Source: Sisyra terminalis (taxonomy: Eukaryota; Arthropoda; Insecta; Neuroptera; Sisyridae). Taken from it: 64,000 nt of DNA. The DNA is taken from NCBI GenBank assembly GCA_958496175.1, contig OY292274.1, positions 43,038,630 through 43,102,629 of the forward strand, given 5' to 3'. The position numbers and the translations under genes were made by a program. Position 1 is the stretch's first letter. Each line of letters opens with the position of its first letter. Below are positions 38,123-50,350 of this stretch, piece by piece. The notes under the pieces are model-generated. The model was given only the letters and a program-made list of their open reading frames with translations, had not been told where the DNA came from and did not search any database.

Positions 38123-38250
38123 ATCTAAAACTTAGAAATAATCTCCGAAATTAGTTATATATATTTGTTGTATTACATTTGTCAACATTTGTATATGCAA
38201 ACAATTATATAAAAATTGTTGTATAGTTGCATAACCTGGTAGTATATTTT

Positions 38251-38340
38251 TTATTATTGTTTACCGTCGTTTTATGACTACTAAGGTCTTTAGCGTTAAT
38301 AAAAGCTCAAGAGCTAATAAAAATCCGTATGGAGAAAAAT
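38251..38340 (-). mobile_element. SINE 3' fragment
   Basis: Only the tail part of the SINE family is present: ATTATTGTTTACCGTCGTTTTATGACTACTAAGGTCTT on the plus strand, parallel to 5061-5097 and 40394-40431. The tRNA-like head is absent, as in a 5'-truncated copy or one lost by decay. Confidence 0.55.
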
Positions 38341-39576
38341 ATTGATTTAATCCACTTTATAGTATTGCTTTTAAGCATTTCAGCAGGTCTATAGAGATAG
38401 TGGTGAAAAAATAAAAGCAGTGGAAAAATTTGTCGCTAGTTAGTTACCAAAAATCTATTTTTTTATAATTAACATATCCATTTTGTAGTGTCTCCTATGT
38501 ATATGAGTTTGTTTTTTTTTTTTTTGAGAGGGAGAGGAGGAAGGTAATTTTCTTATACTTTTCTTCCACAAATATTCTGTTTTGTTTTCTTTTGGGTAGA
38601 AGTAGATTTAAAGATAGTCAAATTTGTATAAACTATCCCCTTTCGTTTGTACTTCTCCAAAGAGCATAGTAGCATGGATAAGAACGTAATTAAAAGCAAG
38701 TTCTACTTTAGCAAATAGCGGTACATTTTGGATTTTGTCTACACAAATTACTTAGTGCTAATAATTGTTAGAAAATTTTTGAAGAATTTAGGAGAAGAAA
38801 TTTTCACTGAAACGTATTTCTAAGCTAAAGAAGTACCTGTTCTTTTAATATCTTTTTATATCCGCTTCTGTATTTTGTTAGTACTATATGGTAAATCTCG
38901 AATGTTTCGAATGTCTCAAATGGCGAATGTATGGAAAATCTAAATAATCTCGATTTGTTCATACAAATTTGTTTGATGGGTTTGAATATCAAAATTGAGT
39001 CTTTTGAAAATAATTATTAGATTCCTTGCGAAGAAATTAGCTACAGTTAGTTGTACATTTATTGGTAAATTTACTGAGTTTTTAGTGTTTTAGAATTATA
39101 GGCTTGGGAAACGGAATATTTTTTCTTGCATTTTGTCAGCAAAAATTAGCGACTAATTCCCGTGATATTGTATTTTGTAGTTTGTTGTTAGGCATAATAC
39201 TTTTCCGCCACCTTTTCATAGCAGGTGTTAGTAAAAAAAGTTTCATTGAACAAGGAAAAGATTCAATACACAAGTTGATTTCAAAATTTTGAAACACAAT
39301 CATTGATTGACTTAGTTTCGCATCTGTAAAATAAAAATTGACAGGTATTTCTATAAACATTATTTAAACTTTACTCTTTTCACAATTTGCACTGTTCTCC
39401 TGTAATTAAATTCCAGCTTTGAAGAAAATCTCTCCCCTACATTTTTTTCACATGGAAACATATCTGTCGGCTCCCATGAATATTAACGGTAGTTCTTGTT
39501 AAAATAATTCTTCTAAATTTAATTTTTAATACAGTAGAATATGTGATTTTTTTTTTTTTTCAGTTGCAAAGCAAGG
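38341..39576. other. Upstream region of the first small secreted-protein gene
   Basis: No other gene is supported. The short frames at 39104-39360 lie in this stretch but show no signal peptide or motif. A pyrimidine run and AG at about 39549-39563, just before the ATG at 39577, look like a 3' splice site, so a non-coding first exon probably lies somewhere in this stretch. Confidence 0.4.
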
Positions 39577-40055
39577 ATGCTACTCGTTTTGTTTATATCA
39601 TTAACTTTAGTTCAAATAATGGGAGCTCCAGCTGATGTTGAAGTAAGTTGTTTAACTACCCTTTACTTTTTTTCTGTAAGGTCTATACTTTATAGACGAC
39701 AACCGACTCAGCCATAATGGAATATGCGACAAAGAAGACTCTTCCGGCATCCACATTGATTGCATCCACGACCTCATCGAAAATGCAGCCAGAACCCGAG
39801 TTAAGTACTACAACTCGAACATTGGCTTCCTCATTCGAAACAACTCGTTATCCCAACTTAATGTACCCTAAGCAACCAAGTCCAATTGGTGGAATGATAT
39901 CAAAATTTATTTCTGGTTTATTTTACGTAAGCAACTATGTTAATTTTTCAATCAATTCAATCTCTAACTGTATTTTAATTAATTTTCAGCTACCCATAAC
40001 TATATTTAGATCAATAACCGGATGGATAACAATTCCTTTTCAATCAAAAAACTAA
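39577..40055 (+). CDS. Small secreted Thr/Ser-rich protein of unknown function
   Basis: Three coding exons, 39577-39642, 39696-39926 and 39990-40055, all introns in phase 0, give 120 residues. Exon 1 is a signal peptide with a likely cleavage after MLLVLFISLTLVQIMGAPA. Exon 2 is rich in Thr and Ser (TLIASTTSS, LSTTTRTLASS), which suggests O-glycosylation, and ends PSPIGGMISKFISGLFY. Exon 3 is a short hydrophobic or amphipathic tail (LPITIFRSITGWITI). It has no cysteine. The pyrimidine-AG just upstream of the ATG indicates a 5' UTR intron. AATAAA words at about 40072-40083 follow the stop. The layout (signal exon, GxxxFISG at the end of the penultimate exon, 'xPxxxxRSxT' opening the last exon) is like the gene at 42983. 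I do not recognise the family. Confidence 0.72.
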
Positions 40056-40083
40056 TTTATATTCATATTAAAATAAATAATAA

Positions 40084-41620
40084 AGTTCTTTAGATAATAA
40101 AAAAAAGATTGTTTGTAATTTTCTTTCATAAACATTGATCATAACAAATTACATATTGCAGTGATGCATTTCCGTCAAGATCTAACCCGCAGATCAAATA
40201 CTTGACCTTAGCACAAAAATTTAATAGAAAACTATAGAACCATAAATTATACTCGGATACAGGGTGTTGATTTTAATAAAAAATAAGAATAAATGTATTT
40301 TGGCTAATTAGTTAAGTAATACTAAATTTATATTTGTCATTATATTTAAGGAACACATACTTACTCATTTTAATTTTTATTTATTAATTATTAATTGTTA
40401 TTAACTGTCGCTTAATACCTACCAAGCTCGGTTATAGGGTTAATATAAATCCTTGCTCGATACGAGATTCAAACCCAACACCTACCAGCTTTGGAGCGGC
40501 TACATTGACCACTCGGCCACCAGTAAGCTTGCTTCTTCTTTATATTTTTTTTTTCTTTGACATAGCATTTGATTTTTTTTGTTTTTTTTTTTTGTTAAAG
40601 TTAATTGCTACCAGTACTGCATTTTTGTACTAAAAGTAATGAGCTATTTAAGAAATAGAATTATTGTTCATTAAAAATCAGTACATTTTTTAGGCAAAAA
40701 GACGATTTTTTTTAAAAACTTATAACTATCTTATACCTACTTATACCTTTAAGGAAAAATAACCATAATATTTTTATTAGTATCTACACCTATCTACGTG
40801 TAGTTTTTGCAGAACAAAAATCTTTTTTTCATATGATGGTGAATTAACTTTGTCTTATTAAACCCATACAACAATATAGAATTTATCTATCATAAAGATA
40901 TCCAAATTTTTATGAAATACCATTTCTTTTTCCAAAAAACGAATGGTAACTTATCTCCTTTCCAATTAGGTCAAAAAACTAATGTTCTAAAAGAAGGTAT
41001 GATATAACAATCTTCTTCAAAGCCCGTTCACCGTCTACTTGCAAAGTTACTTCCGTCTCTTGGAGAGAAAGGGGGGGGGGGCGATACCACCACTTTTGGG
41101 AACCACTGATCTTTACCGAATAAAAGTATCAACTAATGTCTTTTTTAAACAATTTTTTTTAATTACTAAAAATTATTATATATTTCTAAATGTTAACTAG
41201 GGTACCATACCTATTTCTCGTTAGTAAACTCTTATGTATGATTGAGGAGGTCTATTGTGCATTATCACTTCAATACAACTTTTCAATTAACTTACCACAT
41301 ACTACACCAATATACTTACCAAAAAATCGATACAGCAATCTCCATAAAAGTAGTACCTATATGAGAAAATGTAAAAGAAATATTAAAAATTTAATATTTT
41401 TCTACAATATTACGATTTTTTACAAAACAAAGATAAATCCAGGGAGGAACCAATTGATAGTTTTGATTGGTTCTTTGTTAATTGGTAACAAGGCAGAGAT
41501 TATTAAAATTATAAATACAACATTTAATATCTCAAAACCATAATCAAATTTATGAATTGGTTTGGTACATACATATGTATTATGTATAAGATAATTACAC
41601 TTTCATATTCCATTTAAAGC
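40084..41620. other. Intergenic stretch with repeat ends
   Basis: Holds SINE copy 3 and, at about 41085-41109, a hAT-like terminus (CAGTGGTTCCCAAAAG read on the minus strand) next to a G run. TACAGGGTGT at about 40258 and its inverted form ACACCCTGTA at about 42481 could be a terminal pair of another DNA transposon. The 117-codon frame at 41190-41543 has random-like composition and is not called. Confidence 0.45.
40391..40528 (-). mobile_element. tRNA-derived SINE, copy 3
   Basis: On the minus strand the head reads TTACTGGTGGCCGAGTGGTC (A-box TGGCCGAGTGG) and GTTGGGTTTGAATCTCGTAT (B-box). The body follows with TATTAACCCTATAACC and a tail GCGACAGTTAATAACAATTAA. It matches copies 1 and 2 in the same order and is about as well preserved as copy 2. 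Confidence 0.85.
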
Positions 41621-41621
41621 A

Positions 41622-42260
41622 ATGATTCTTAACAAGTAGTAGTTAGATCATTCGTAGTTCCTGGAAGTATCTGAAGTGGTCCGCGAAGCCATTTAAAGAA
41701 TATTAATCGTAAACAGTTGCACAAAAATTAATATATTTGCTTGTAAAGATTAGTTTATTAATCGCTATAATCAAGCTACCTACCAATCTAAAATGGACCA
41801 ACAAAGTCGAAAGACAAAACTTTTCTACTTTGGAAACGCTATACCAAATTATTGACATACAATGTGTAGAGAATATAGAAAAATGCAAAAGAACGTTTTA
41901 CTCGATTTGAAAATTCTTAAAAAGTAAATTCACTCACTATTTTCCTGATTGCAAAGATTAAGTTATTCAGGATTTGGTCATCAATTTGTTCATTGTCAAC
42001 GTTTATGAGGTCCCTGACGAAATGTATGAAGAAGTGATTGAAAAGCATTCTGGTAGCGATTTGAAAGATAAATTTGAGACAAAATTAAACAAGTAAATTT
42101 TTGGAGCCAAAGGCGATACTCTTTTCCAAAAATCGAGAAATCGCTATGGATTATCGAACTTTGCTACTTTAATGATACCTAACGAGCATCGAAATCGGCT
42201 GAATGCCAGAGCCTACATTTGTTAGATTTAGAATAGCACTGAACTAAAAATTCAGATATT
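41622..42260 (+). pseudogene. Decayed hAT transposase (ZBED5/FAM200-like C-terminal part)
   Basis: The left end resembles a hAT terminus (CAATGATTCTTAACAAG, then a 'ggtccgcgaagcc' phrase near 41680). Translated pieces on the plus strand in successive frames match the C-terminal half of ZBED5/SCAND3-type hAT transposases as I know them. These are TLETLYQIIDI at about 41829, FPDCKD then NVYEVPDEMYEEVIE at about 42000-42045, FWSQRRYSFPKIEKSLW at about 42100-42150, and EHRNRLNARA at about 42184. Several stops and at least two frameshifts interrupt it. This is a dead copy and not a host gene. Confidence 0.72.
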
Positions 42261-42982
42261 ATTAAAGATTATACTAACGTAAAAAAATTACTAGCATAAA
42301 AATGAAAAATTGTTTCAGTTCACTTCAAATGATTGATAATTTACAGAACCAGTAGTTGCTATAGATATCAGCTTTTTTAAAGCAAATGTATGAATAATAT
42401 GTATATAAATAAATATAATAGGAGTAGTTTAATCAAAAAAACAATAAATAATTATTTTATTTGCAAAAATCATTTGCGTTACACCCTGTATAATTAGCAA
42501 ACAATACAGATAATTGAAAAATTATTCAATCAATTGATTGCACCTGAAGATAAACCTGCAGAAGAGGTTACCGTGTCGCACTGTTGAGGAAGGGGAACAG
42601 TTCTCGTGTTTCCAAGTAGAAAGTGAATGTTATTTAAATTACTTAAACAAAAAGAGAAACTTATGTACTGATATTTTATTAATAAAAATAGAAATACTGT
42701 GACTTATGGCTTCCCCATCGGTTTATTTCTTTCTATCAAAACGTAATTATAATTGATTATTTTGAAAATAAGAGTTGAATGGAGAGAAATAAAAACGTTC
42801 GATTCGAAGAAGTAAGGGAAAAATGTGTTAAATATCTATATATTTATGGATTTTGGTTATTACTTATTTAAACAGTTAAATCACCAGTTATTTCAACCGT
42901 TTTTAAGAAGTGAAAAATTAATATTGTTTTGAGTAGTTAATACTTTACTTTTAGTACTACATATTTGTTGAATTTATAAATC
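42261..42982. other. Upstream region of the second small secreted-protein gene
   Basis: No gene. A TATA-like run (CTATATATTTATGG, about 42836-42849) followed about 30 nt later by ACAGTTA could be a weak core promoter for the gene at 42983. Confidence 0.35.
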
Positions 42983-43699
42983 ATGACTTTGTCGTTGGCA
43001 ATTACAATTTTTGCAATTTTGATTGTGACATCGAATACTCGTCCGGTCGATGAAAGCCCATCGCAAGAAGGACCGCTTAAATTGAATTTAACTTTAGAAA
43101 CATCCCTTCAAGATGCCAAAGGCGATGCGCCCACCGTACCGATTCAAGATAAAAGTTTTCGAATTTTGGTAAGAGTTGAAAAATAAATATAACATTTTAC
43201 TAATTTCGGTTATGCTATAAAATATTCTCATATTTTTTTTTTGGTTTTAACCAGGGCTTATTTCAACCATCTCCTTCAAAGATAAACCATGCAATCCTGG
43301 AGCAAGAATCTTTGCTGAGTAAACCTGACACAATTTACACAAATATGCACGAATTTCTTGCTAACATATTTCAAGTATGAATTTCTGTTTCTCTAAGTTA
43401 CAAATAACGTAATTATACTCTTTCAGTACAAACCAGTGGTTGACACGGCTAAAGAGTCGGAAAAATACGGTAATGACGGAGGAAAAGCTCGTCAACTGGG
43501 AAAGGCTTTCATAAGTGGCACTCAGGGCTTAGCCAATTTGGTCAATACCGTAATTGAGGTAGACTACAACATAAAATTGATTTAATCTGTTTACTAACAT
43601 TTTTGTTTTTAGGCACCAGTTCAAGTGATCAGGTCTGTAACGAAAGCAGCGACTGACAAACTCAATAATTTCGGCGGAGTGATTAGTGGAATTAATTAA
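42983..43699 (+). CDS. Small secreted protein of unknown function with amphipathic C-terminal half
   Basis: Four exons, 42983-43168, 43255-43374, 43427-43558 and 43613-43699, all introns in phase 0, give 174 residues. Residues 1-19 (MTLSLAITIFAILIVTSNT) are a signal peptide. The mature N-terminus is acidic and Pro-rich. Exon 3 carries Lys/Gly-rich GGKARQLGKAFISGTQG then LANLVNTVIE, and exon 4 APVQVIRSVTKAATDKLNN, together a likely amphipathic helix pair. It has no cysteine. AATAAATAAATAA follows at about 43740-43752. The exon plan and the FISG ... P-x(4)-RSxT pattern across the last junction recall the gene at 39577, so the two may be anciently duplicated or follow one architecture by chance. 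I do not recognise a named family. An effector, seminal or cuticular role would be guesswork. Confidence 0.78.
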
Positions 43700-44804
43700 T
43701 AGTAAATTAGGTCAGATACACTGCATTTTTGTTATATTTTAATAAATAAATAATATATTTATCACCCTTTATTTTGGAGAGGTATACTCGAAATATTCTA
43801 TTTGATATACAAGATTAAGCTATGTAGGTAAATGTCTGGAATAACAGGAACGCCTGGGAGGCTTGAAGCGTCTGGTTCGTCTTAAATAGCCATTCAATTT
43901 CATGCTTGAACACACTTTAAGCTAAATTTACGTTGTTACCAAATGACAAATTGCTTGGTTAGTATAAGTGGGCAAAGGAGTTGCGATTTGCCTGTGATCT
44001 ACCCTGTTTTAATCATCTTTCCTATCACTTCTTGTAGTAAAGTGATTATGGCAATAAAAATACTTGTAGTTAAGTGACCCTTGATTAAAGAAATTTTGAA
44101 TTTCTGATATGAAGTAATTGTTAAAGTCTTACACTATAAAGTAGATCAATATTTTTAATAATCTGAAACATTTAATTTGATTTAATTAAGAAAAAAAAAC
44201 GATAAGAATTATCAAAAAACCGCACGAATGAAATTTACTAACCAATCAACTGACGAATCTGGCAAATATATAAAAACAAATAAGAAACAATTAGAATACT
44301 GTAACGTAAAACTATTGCACTTTTAAGTACCAAGATTAGATTTAAAAATTAAGAAATTTCTATAATAGTAAATGAGACGTAACTAGGAAACGATAAAAAA
44401 ATAAAGGGGTAGCAAATCATTCGTGTAAATTTGGGATGATAAAAGAAATTAGTCCACATATCCATGTGAAATAATAGGGGATAATATTAGTATAAATCAT
44501 GAAAAATGAGTTCGGTAACTTCATATCAAAATAAGTATTTATTTGAACCAATAGCTTTTCTCTTCTACCTCTAATTTTCAATCATACGAAAAAAAAAGAT
44601 TTTAGAGTTTATAAATTAAAGTAAATCGTTAAATAAGATAAGTTATGTAGTTTTTAATATAAAATATTTCCCGTAATGTGCTATTTTTGGAGGTAGACTA
44701 TCACACTAACAACTTTATTTGTCACCATGCTTTGAGAACAAGTATATAGTAAAAGCTGCTTCTTTTACTCTAATACTCATATATATATATAATTTTGTTT
44801 TTAT

Positions 44805-44823
44805 GCTATCGTATTACGATAGC
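44805..44823. repeat. Short palindrome GCTATCGTA-T-TACGATAGC
   Basis: Nine-base arms are perfect inverted repeats around one base. It is isolated in AT-rich DNA; function unknown. Confidence 0.6.
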
Positions 44824-45054
44824 ATTCGTTCAACGAATATTACATACTTGGCCGTTTTGTTTAACAATGTCTAATATTTGTTATTATAATTATTGCATTA
44901 ATTTTTACTAAGCTATTGCGAATGAATTTAATTATAAATTTTTATATTGACTGATGATAATACTTTAAAGTTAATAATTTTGTTTTGGCTTGACACCAAC
45001 ATCAATGATTATTTTTCTTTAATCAAAATCTGAATAGTTTAATCCTATCAAAAA

Positions 45055-45530
45055 TATTTCATGCAAAATAGGTTGCCATAACTCACAAGTTCATAACGCT
45101 TTTATTGCTTAAAAGTCATCACTTGAAGAGCCAAGCTCCTAAGTTGTAATTTTACAAACCCTACATCTTGAACAAAAAGTATAATTTGAACGTTTCTAGA
45201 AGATTTTCAAAATACAATTTTTATAAAAACTACTCAATTTGTTCCATAACACTTATGGAAACCATAAGTGTTGCCACTTATAAAGTGTAAATATAGTTAA
45301 ATATCATATACAACGTTAATGTGTGCATGTATAAGAAATAAAGTCACTAATATTTAATGGTGAGTCACGCAATAACTTTACAGAACGTCCCAGTCATACT
45401 TTTTGGTCAAGATGTAAGGTTTGTAGAATAAGGATTTAAGGGTTTGACTCTCCATACTATATGCTAAGTTTTAACTATAAAAGCATCATGATTTTGTGAG
45501 TTTTGGTAACCTATTTTACATGAAATGCTT
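45055..45530. repeat. Fold-back (long inverted repeat) element with central hairpin
   Basis: The left arm, about 45055-45200, and the right arm, about 45382-45530, are reverse complements at roughly 70-75 percent by eye. Shared phrases are TTTCATG(C/T)AAAATAGGTT, AACTCACAA, GCTTTTAT, TTACATCTTGA-CAAAAAGTAT-like and ACGTTC. In the spacer a perfect hairpin, AACACTTATGG-AAA-CCATAAGTGTT, lies at 45248-45272. There is no coding potential. The arms are too diverged to have inserted recently. Confidence 0.75.
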
Positions 45531-45593
45531 TTGAGGGGATCTCATGTCTTTCTGCAAGATGTCCAAGTTCTTTTTAATTTTTTAAAAGTGTTT

Positions 45594-45645
45594 ATATATG
45601 AACACCATATATATACACCATATATGTACACCAGTTATATATGTA
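45594..45645. repeat. Degenerate tandem repeat, unit about ATATATACACC
   Basis: Three to four imperfect copies of an 11-17-nt unit (CACCATATATATACACC, CACCATATATGTACACC) lie next to each other. It is a minor simple repeat. Confidence 0.6.
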
Positions 45646-48600
45646 GTATATAAAAATTAGTGCTAAAGGACGCTTTAAAAAATTCGATGAAGAATCTAAG
45701 ATATACAGACTCGTAATATTAAAAGTGTTTAGGGCCAATATAATGAAATAGGAATTATAAACTGATAGTAGAAAAAATATACTCAAGCTTGTAACGGTTT
45801 ATTGATTCTTCATGATATCTTCTGAAAGTACTGGAGAGTCTCAGGATTTGAACGCCTTGAGACAAATGAAAGAAAATAAGGAACCTTTGACCCAACAATA
45901 AAGTGGCTAGCATTAGTTAAGAACTAAATGTCAACCGGTATTAGCAAGCTTTGGCACTCTTGATTGACAAAAGACACCCTCATGTCATGGTGCAAAAAAT
46001 CGTCTCCAAAGGTGGGTGAACAATATTTTAGTGACCATCAACAGCATAAGACGCGAAAGGCAAGAAGGACACCATTGCATTAACTTTGTGAAGACAATTA
46101 ATATGGAAGTACAGAAAAATAATTTGATACCCGGTCTCTGGCAGACGCTAAATTATCAAGATATGCTAGAATATTTGGGAAGAAACTCAAATAGCTACCT
46201 GAAATGTGTAAAGACTCTGGTTAAAGTTGGAAGACTGATAATTACTGAACCAAAACTAAGAAGAATGAATTAAAACACCTTGGAAATGAGTGAAGTGAGA
46301 TGAAAGGTAGAAGACTAGATTAATACCGCCAAGGAATAATCCATATCAAAAAATTTGGCAAGTAAATTTTTGAAAAAGAGTATAAGATCATTTAATAGAT
46401 AAAATTATTGTTACATATTTCAATTCTTATTTTATTTTCTGTGTTATTTTTAGATATTCGAAATATTAATAACTAAATTGGATATTTGAATTCGATTTAT
46501 ATATCTTTGTTTTCTTCACAGCCGATTTGTACTGATTTTGTTTTATATGTGCCAACAACAGATATGTTGTAGATATCTGAATTTTGTTGTTGTTTATGTT
46601 TAAATCCTAATCTGCATATCTGTACACCAAAATTCATTTTTTTAGGACTTCAGGAAGTACCCTATAGATTATGATAAGTAGGTGATGAAATCAACGTTTT
46701 CAGGTGTTAATAAAATCTAAAATTTTAAAATTAGACACAAGAAACTTGAGGTATTTAATGAGTTTGGCAACGTATCCTTACCTAGAAAATTTAAGCTTTG
46801 TAGTACTCTTTATACCGAAGCTATAAAGGCCTGAAAATATGACGAAACACTTTGAGAAGCACTTCCGTGAATAATTCTTCTAATACAATACCATTTGTTT
46901 TACCAATTAAACACTGCCTTATAATGATTAACAATATGTAGTTCCATTATCGATGTTCGTTTTAAATCAACTGTTGATTTCTTTTGTGTCAAAAATATTA
47001 TACCAGTGTAAGAAATTTACAGTACCGCCGAATTAATTTATTTGAAAGGTATTGAATTGTTTTCAATGTTACGTTTCTCATTATGTAAATTAAGGATTTT
47101 TTTCGGAGTAATGCGAATACTGAACAATGGGTTTTGTTTTATTTTAAGTTGAGATAATTTTCCGTCTTTGATGTTTTCCGGGAAAGCTAAAGAGGAAAAT
47201 TAAAAAATGACAGTGATTGTATAATGTGTTTGGTCGATGCGAGTCAGGTGGAGAGGCATTAACGTCGGATGGCCGCCCCAAAGAAACAATGCAATTATTT
47301 AGGTCAGATCCTGCAAATAATGAGAATATGCATATAATGACAATACCTTCCAAGTTGCTCTCATCTCTACAGACCCATCATCATCATCGTCGTCTTGCTC
47401 TATTTTATTTTCCTAGAGCGTCGTTTTCCTTGTAATAATAATAATCACCATAGTTTTCCTCGTTATTTGTTTTATTTGGATTCAAAAGCGTGAAAAATTC
47501 AACAGAATAGGAATGAAGAAACTTGGCATTTTCATTTTCTTTTCATAGGCGCTTTGATCTGCCTGATTCCGACTCTCAGTCTCGGTCTTTCAATGTCTAA
47601 TTTCTTTTTTCTTTGTATGATTCGTGGTCTTACTTTTTTGTGTTATAATTTGTTCCACTGTATGACTCTTGATGAAAAGTTTTTGAAATAAAATCTAAAA
47701 AAAACAACAACTTTTGATATTTACAATATGTTTTTTTTTAATTTTTATAAATACATTTCTTTTTCTATTTCATTTTATACAAAAAATGTACATTTTTTCT
47801 TTAAATCGAGGCTGCTTTAAAGGATTTTTACAATTTTTTTTTGAAAGCTCTGCTTTCGCAATCCGAGAGCTCCATTTTAGTATAAGAACCAACTAGATTT
47901 TTTCTACAGTATTGACATCTATAATATTCGTTAATTTGAGCCACATCCAATTTTATAGCTTCTTATAAAAGACGTTATTAATATTGCTACAAATAAAAAC
48001 ATTAGAACATAGATGGTAAATGAAAAAACAAATAGAATAAAAATACATTTTGACTACTTAAAGAAAACTTTAAAGGCTCTAAAGGCGTAAACATATATTT
48101 TTGTTTTTCCTTGAATATCTAAGGAAAAAAAGACAATGAATCTATAAAAAATGGCAGTTGAGTATATATTTCCTATTTTCTTAAATTTTCTTCACAATGC
48201 TTATAACGCTTCGTTGTTGTGAAAAGTTAACAATTTATTTCCAATTTTCTGTGACTTTTATACACAAACTTCTTGAAAAACGTCGAAGGATTTCGTGTGA
48301 CTGAAAACATTCTTGATTTGAATGGTTGGAAGAAATAATTTAACTACGTAGATTGGTTAAACTTATTTTAATGCTAAATTATCAAAAAATAAAAAAAATA
48401 AAATTGAGTTTTTTGTATTTTTTTTTAGATTTTAACTCTTAGGAACTTTGACTAAATATAAAATCAAAACCTTGCTAAATAAATTAATTTCTTTGAATTG
48501 GTTAAATTTTTATTCGTGAATTATGACATGGCTGTTCAAAAATTTTGTTTTGTGATAGTATTTGCCAATTGTGAGAAATTTTTATGTTTTTGATTCAGAG

Positions 48601-49484
48601 TAATTTATTTTCCCTGTAATCGATTAGCAATAGAAGTGATGAAAAATTATCAGTTAAAATATGAATTTCTTGATTCATCTTATTCTTCAGATTTGACCGC
48701 AAACAATTTTCTAGATTGCTTTGTTAAAAATTTCGTCAATAAAATCGATGGTCTTATTAAAATAAGTGATCATATCTTCATTAACCAATACTTACATACA
48801 AAATACGTTGATTTACAACCTATCCAGACGGGGACAGGTAAAAAACATGAAAAATTAAATGAAAATCCAGAAAAATATATTTTGTTGTAAGACTGAGAAC
48901 TTTTCAAATGATGGTGGTACTAATGTCGCCAGCAAATATGTATTGATTCCGTTTCTGTTTACATACCAGACGAAACCAGTTTAACCATCTTGATTTCAGT
49001 TTATAAGAATATAAACAAATAAATAATCAATAGTTAATAAATAAATATTAAGATTTATGTATGATCATATTTTCCAAAATATGATTTATTTTTCCTAAAA
49101 TGATAAAAAAGGATTTGGTACATTGCACTAATATAGAAACTTTGATACAGTTTTAGTTTGATTAAGGCCGGCCGTACACTATGGTAAACCATAACGAATC
49201 ATCACCAAATGAAACATTTTTTAGAAGTTGGCAGATAAGCCAGACAATGCATTGAAGTAGTGGAGGAAGTCGCACATATATAGTACATTTTCGGGCACCT
49301 GAGCGCTAATGCTAGTTGGAATAATTATAATGCTAATATATTTATCTAGTAATTATCGAACTACTAATTTTTATCGAATAATTATTAGTGAAATAAAACA
49401 GAAAATTATGAAGTTGTACAACTTTACATTTTTTGATTATGGCGAACGATAAGTAAGCAATGCCAAGCAATGTTAGCGAACACA

Positions 49485-49780
49485 ATGTTGTATAACTTTA
49501 CAGAATGTTGTATAAGTTGTATAACAGAATGTGGCGAGCAAAATCTTACACAACCTCACATGGAGGAGAGGGGGGTCTCGACAAACATCACGATTTTTTT
49601 TAAAAATGTTCTTTTAAATAAATTTATTGTAATCAAAGCACAGATTAACTCATGTACATTGCAGGCAAGCATTTTAAAAAATCTCCTGTGATATTAGGGG
49701 AGGAAGTCGAGTGAAACCTCATGAAATCTTACCAAGGGGTGGGACGCAAAATAGCTAAAATTGTCTCACGTAATTAATGG
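49485..49780. repeat. Unclassified transposon debris with short direct repeats
   Basis: TTGTATAAC..ACAGAATG occurs twice in tandem at about 49488-49532. It is followed by a G-rich patch (ggagaggggggtctcgac) and, 160 bp later, by 'gtgggacgcaaaatag...gtctcacgtaatta'. Such phrases recur in insect DNA transposons. I could not define ends or a target duplication. Confidence 0.4.
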
Positions 49781-50350
49781 ATATCCCCTAATCTATGCTG
49801 CTAGTGAAATGACGAAGCTATGATACATCTAAATAACAGTTGTATACAAACAAATGCCCAATGCATATACTTCCAACCATTCATCGGCAAATAAAGTTAA
49901 CAGTCCCATTATCCTTTAATTTGCAATTTTTCAAACCTAATCAATGAATATACTGAATTTTCTCAAAATATATTCAAATTTTCTTTAAACATTAATGATA
50001 TTAACATTTACGTAACAATAAGATTTCTTTTTACATTTACAAATAAGCGTTCGAGATATGTTAAAGTGATATTTAATATTTGATATTGCAATATTCATTA
50101 TTTTAGTCTCTCATATACATTATTCACAATAAGCTCTTTCATTAATGTCTTTAAGACGAAGCGAATATGTTTTTGTTCACTCACTAAATATTTGAATCTT
50201 TGAAATTTCTTCACGTTTTGGTCGCTCTTCCCTGGAATTTTAGTGTCAGACTTTTTTCTGTAATATTTATGATATATTATGTTGACAATAATTTAGTATG
50301 GAAATTTATTGACTATCGTATACAAGACATTAATATTATTTCTTTTTTGT

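Larger units (their letters stand above)
43753..50350. other. Long non-coding stretch
   Basis: No gene is supported. It holds a fold-back element (45.1-45.5 kb), a short TATATACACC-type tandem repeat (45.6 kb) and a possible repeat relic at 45.8-46.3 kb whose 85-codon frame I do not recognise. It also holds a GC-richer island at 47140-47640 and a patch of unclassified transposon debris at about 49160-49790. Confidence 0.5.

Noticed and set aside
41190..41543. 117-codon frame on the plus strand
   Set aside because: Composition is that of AT-rich random sequence (many Ile, Asn, Lys, Tyr, Leu). It has no signal peptide and lies among repeat ends.
46016..46273. 85-codon frame on the plus strand
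   Set aside because: Surrounding frames also contain coding-like scraps with stops, which suggests a decayed repeat, but no transposon family could be named.
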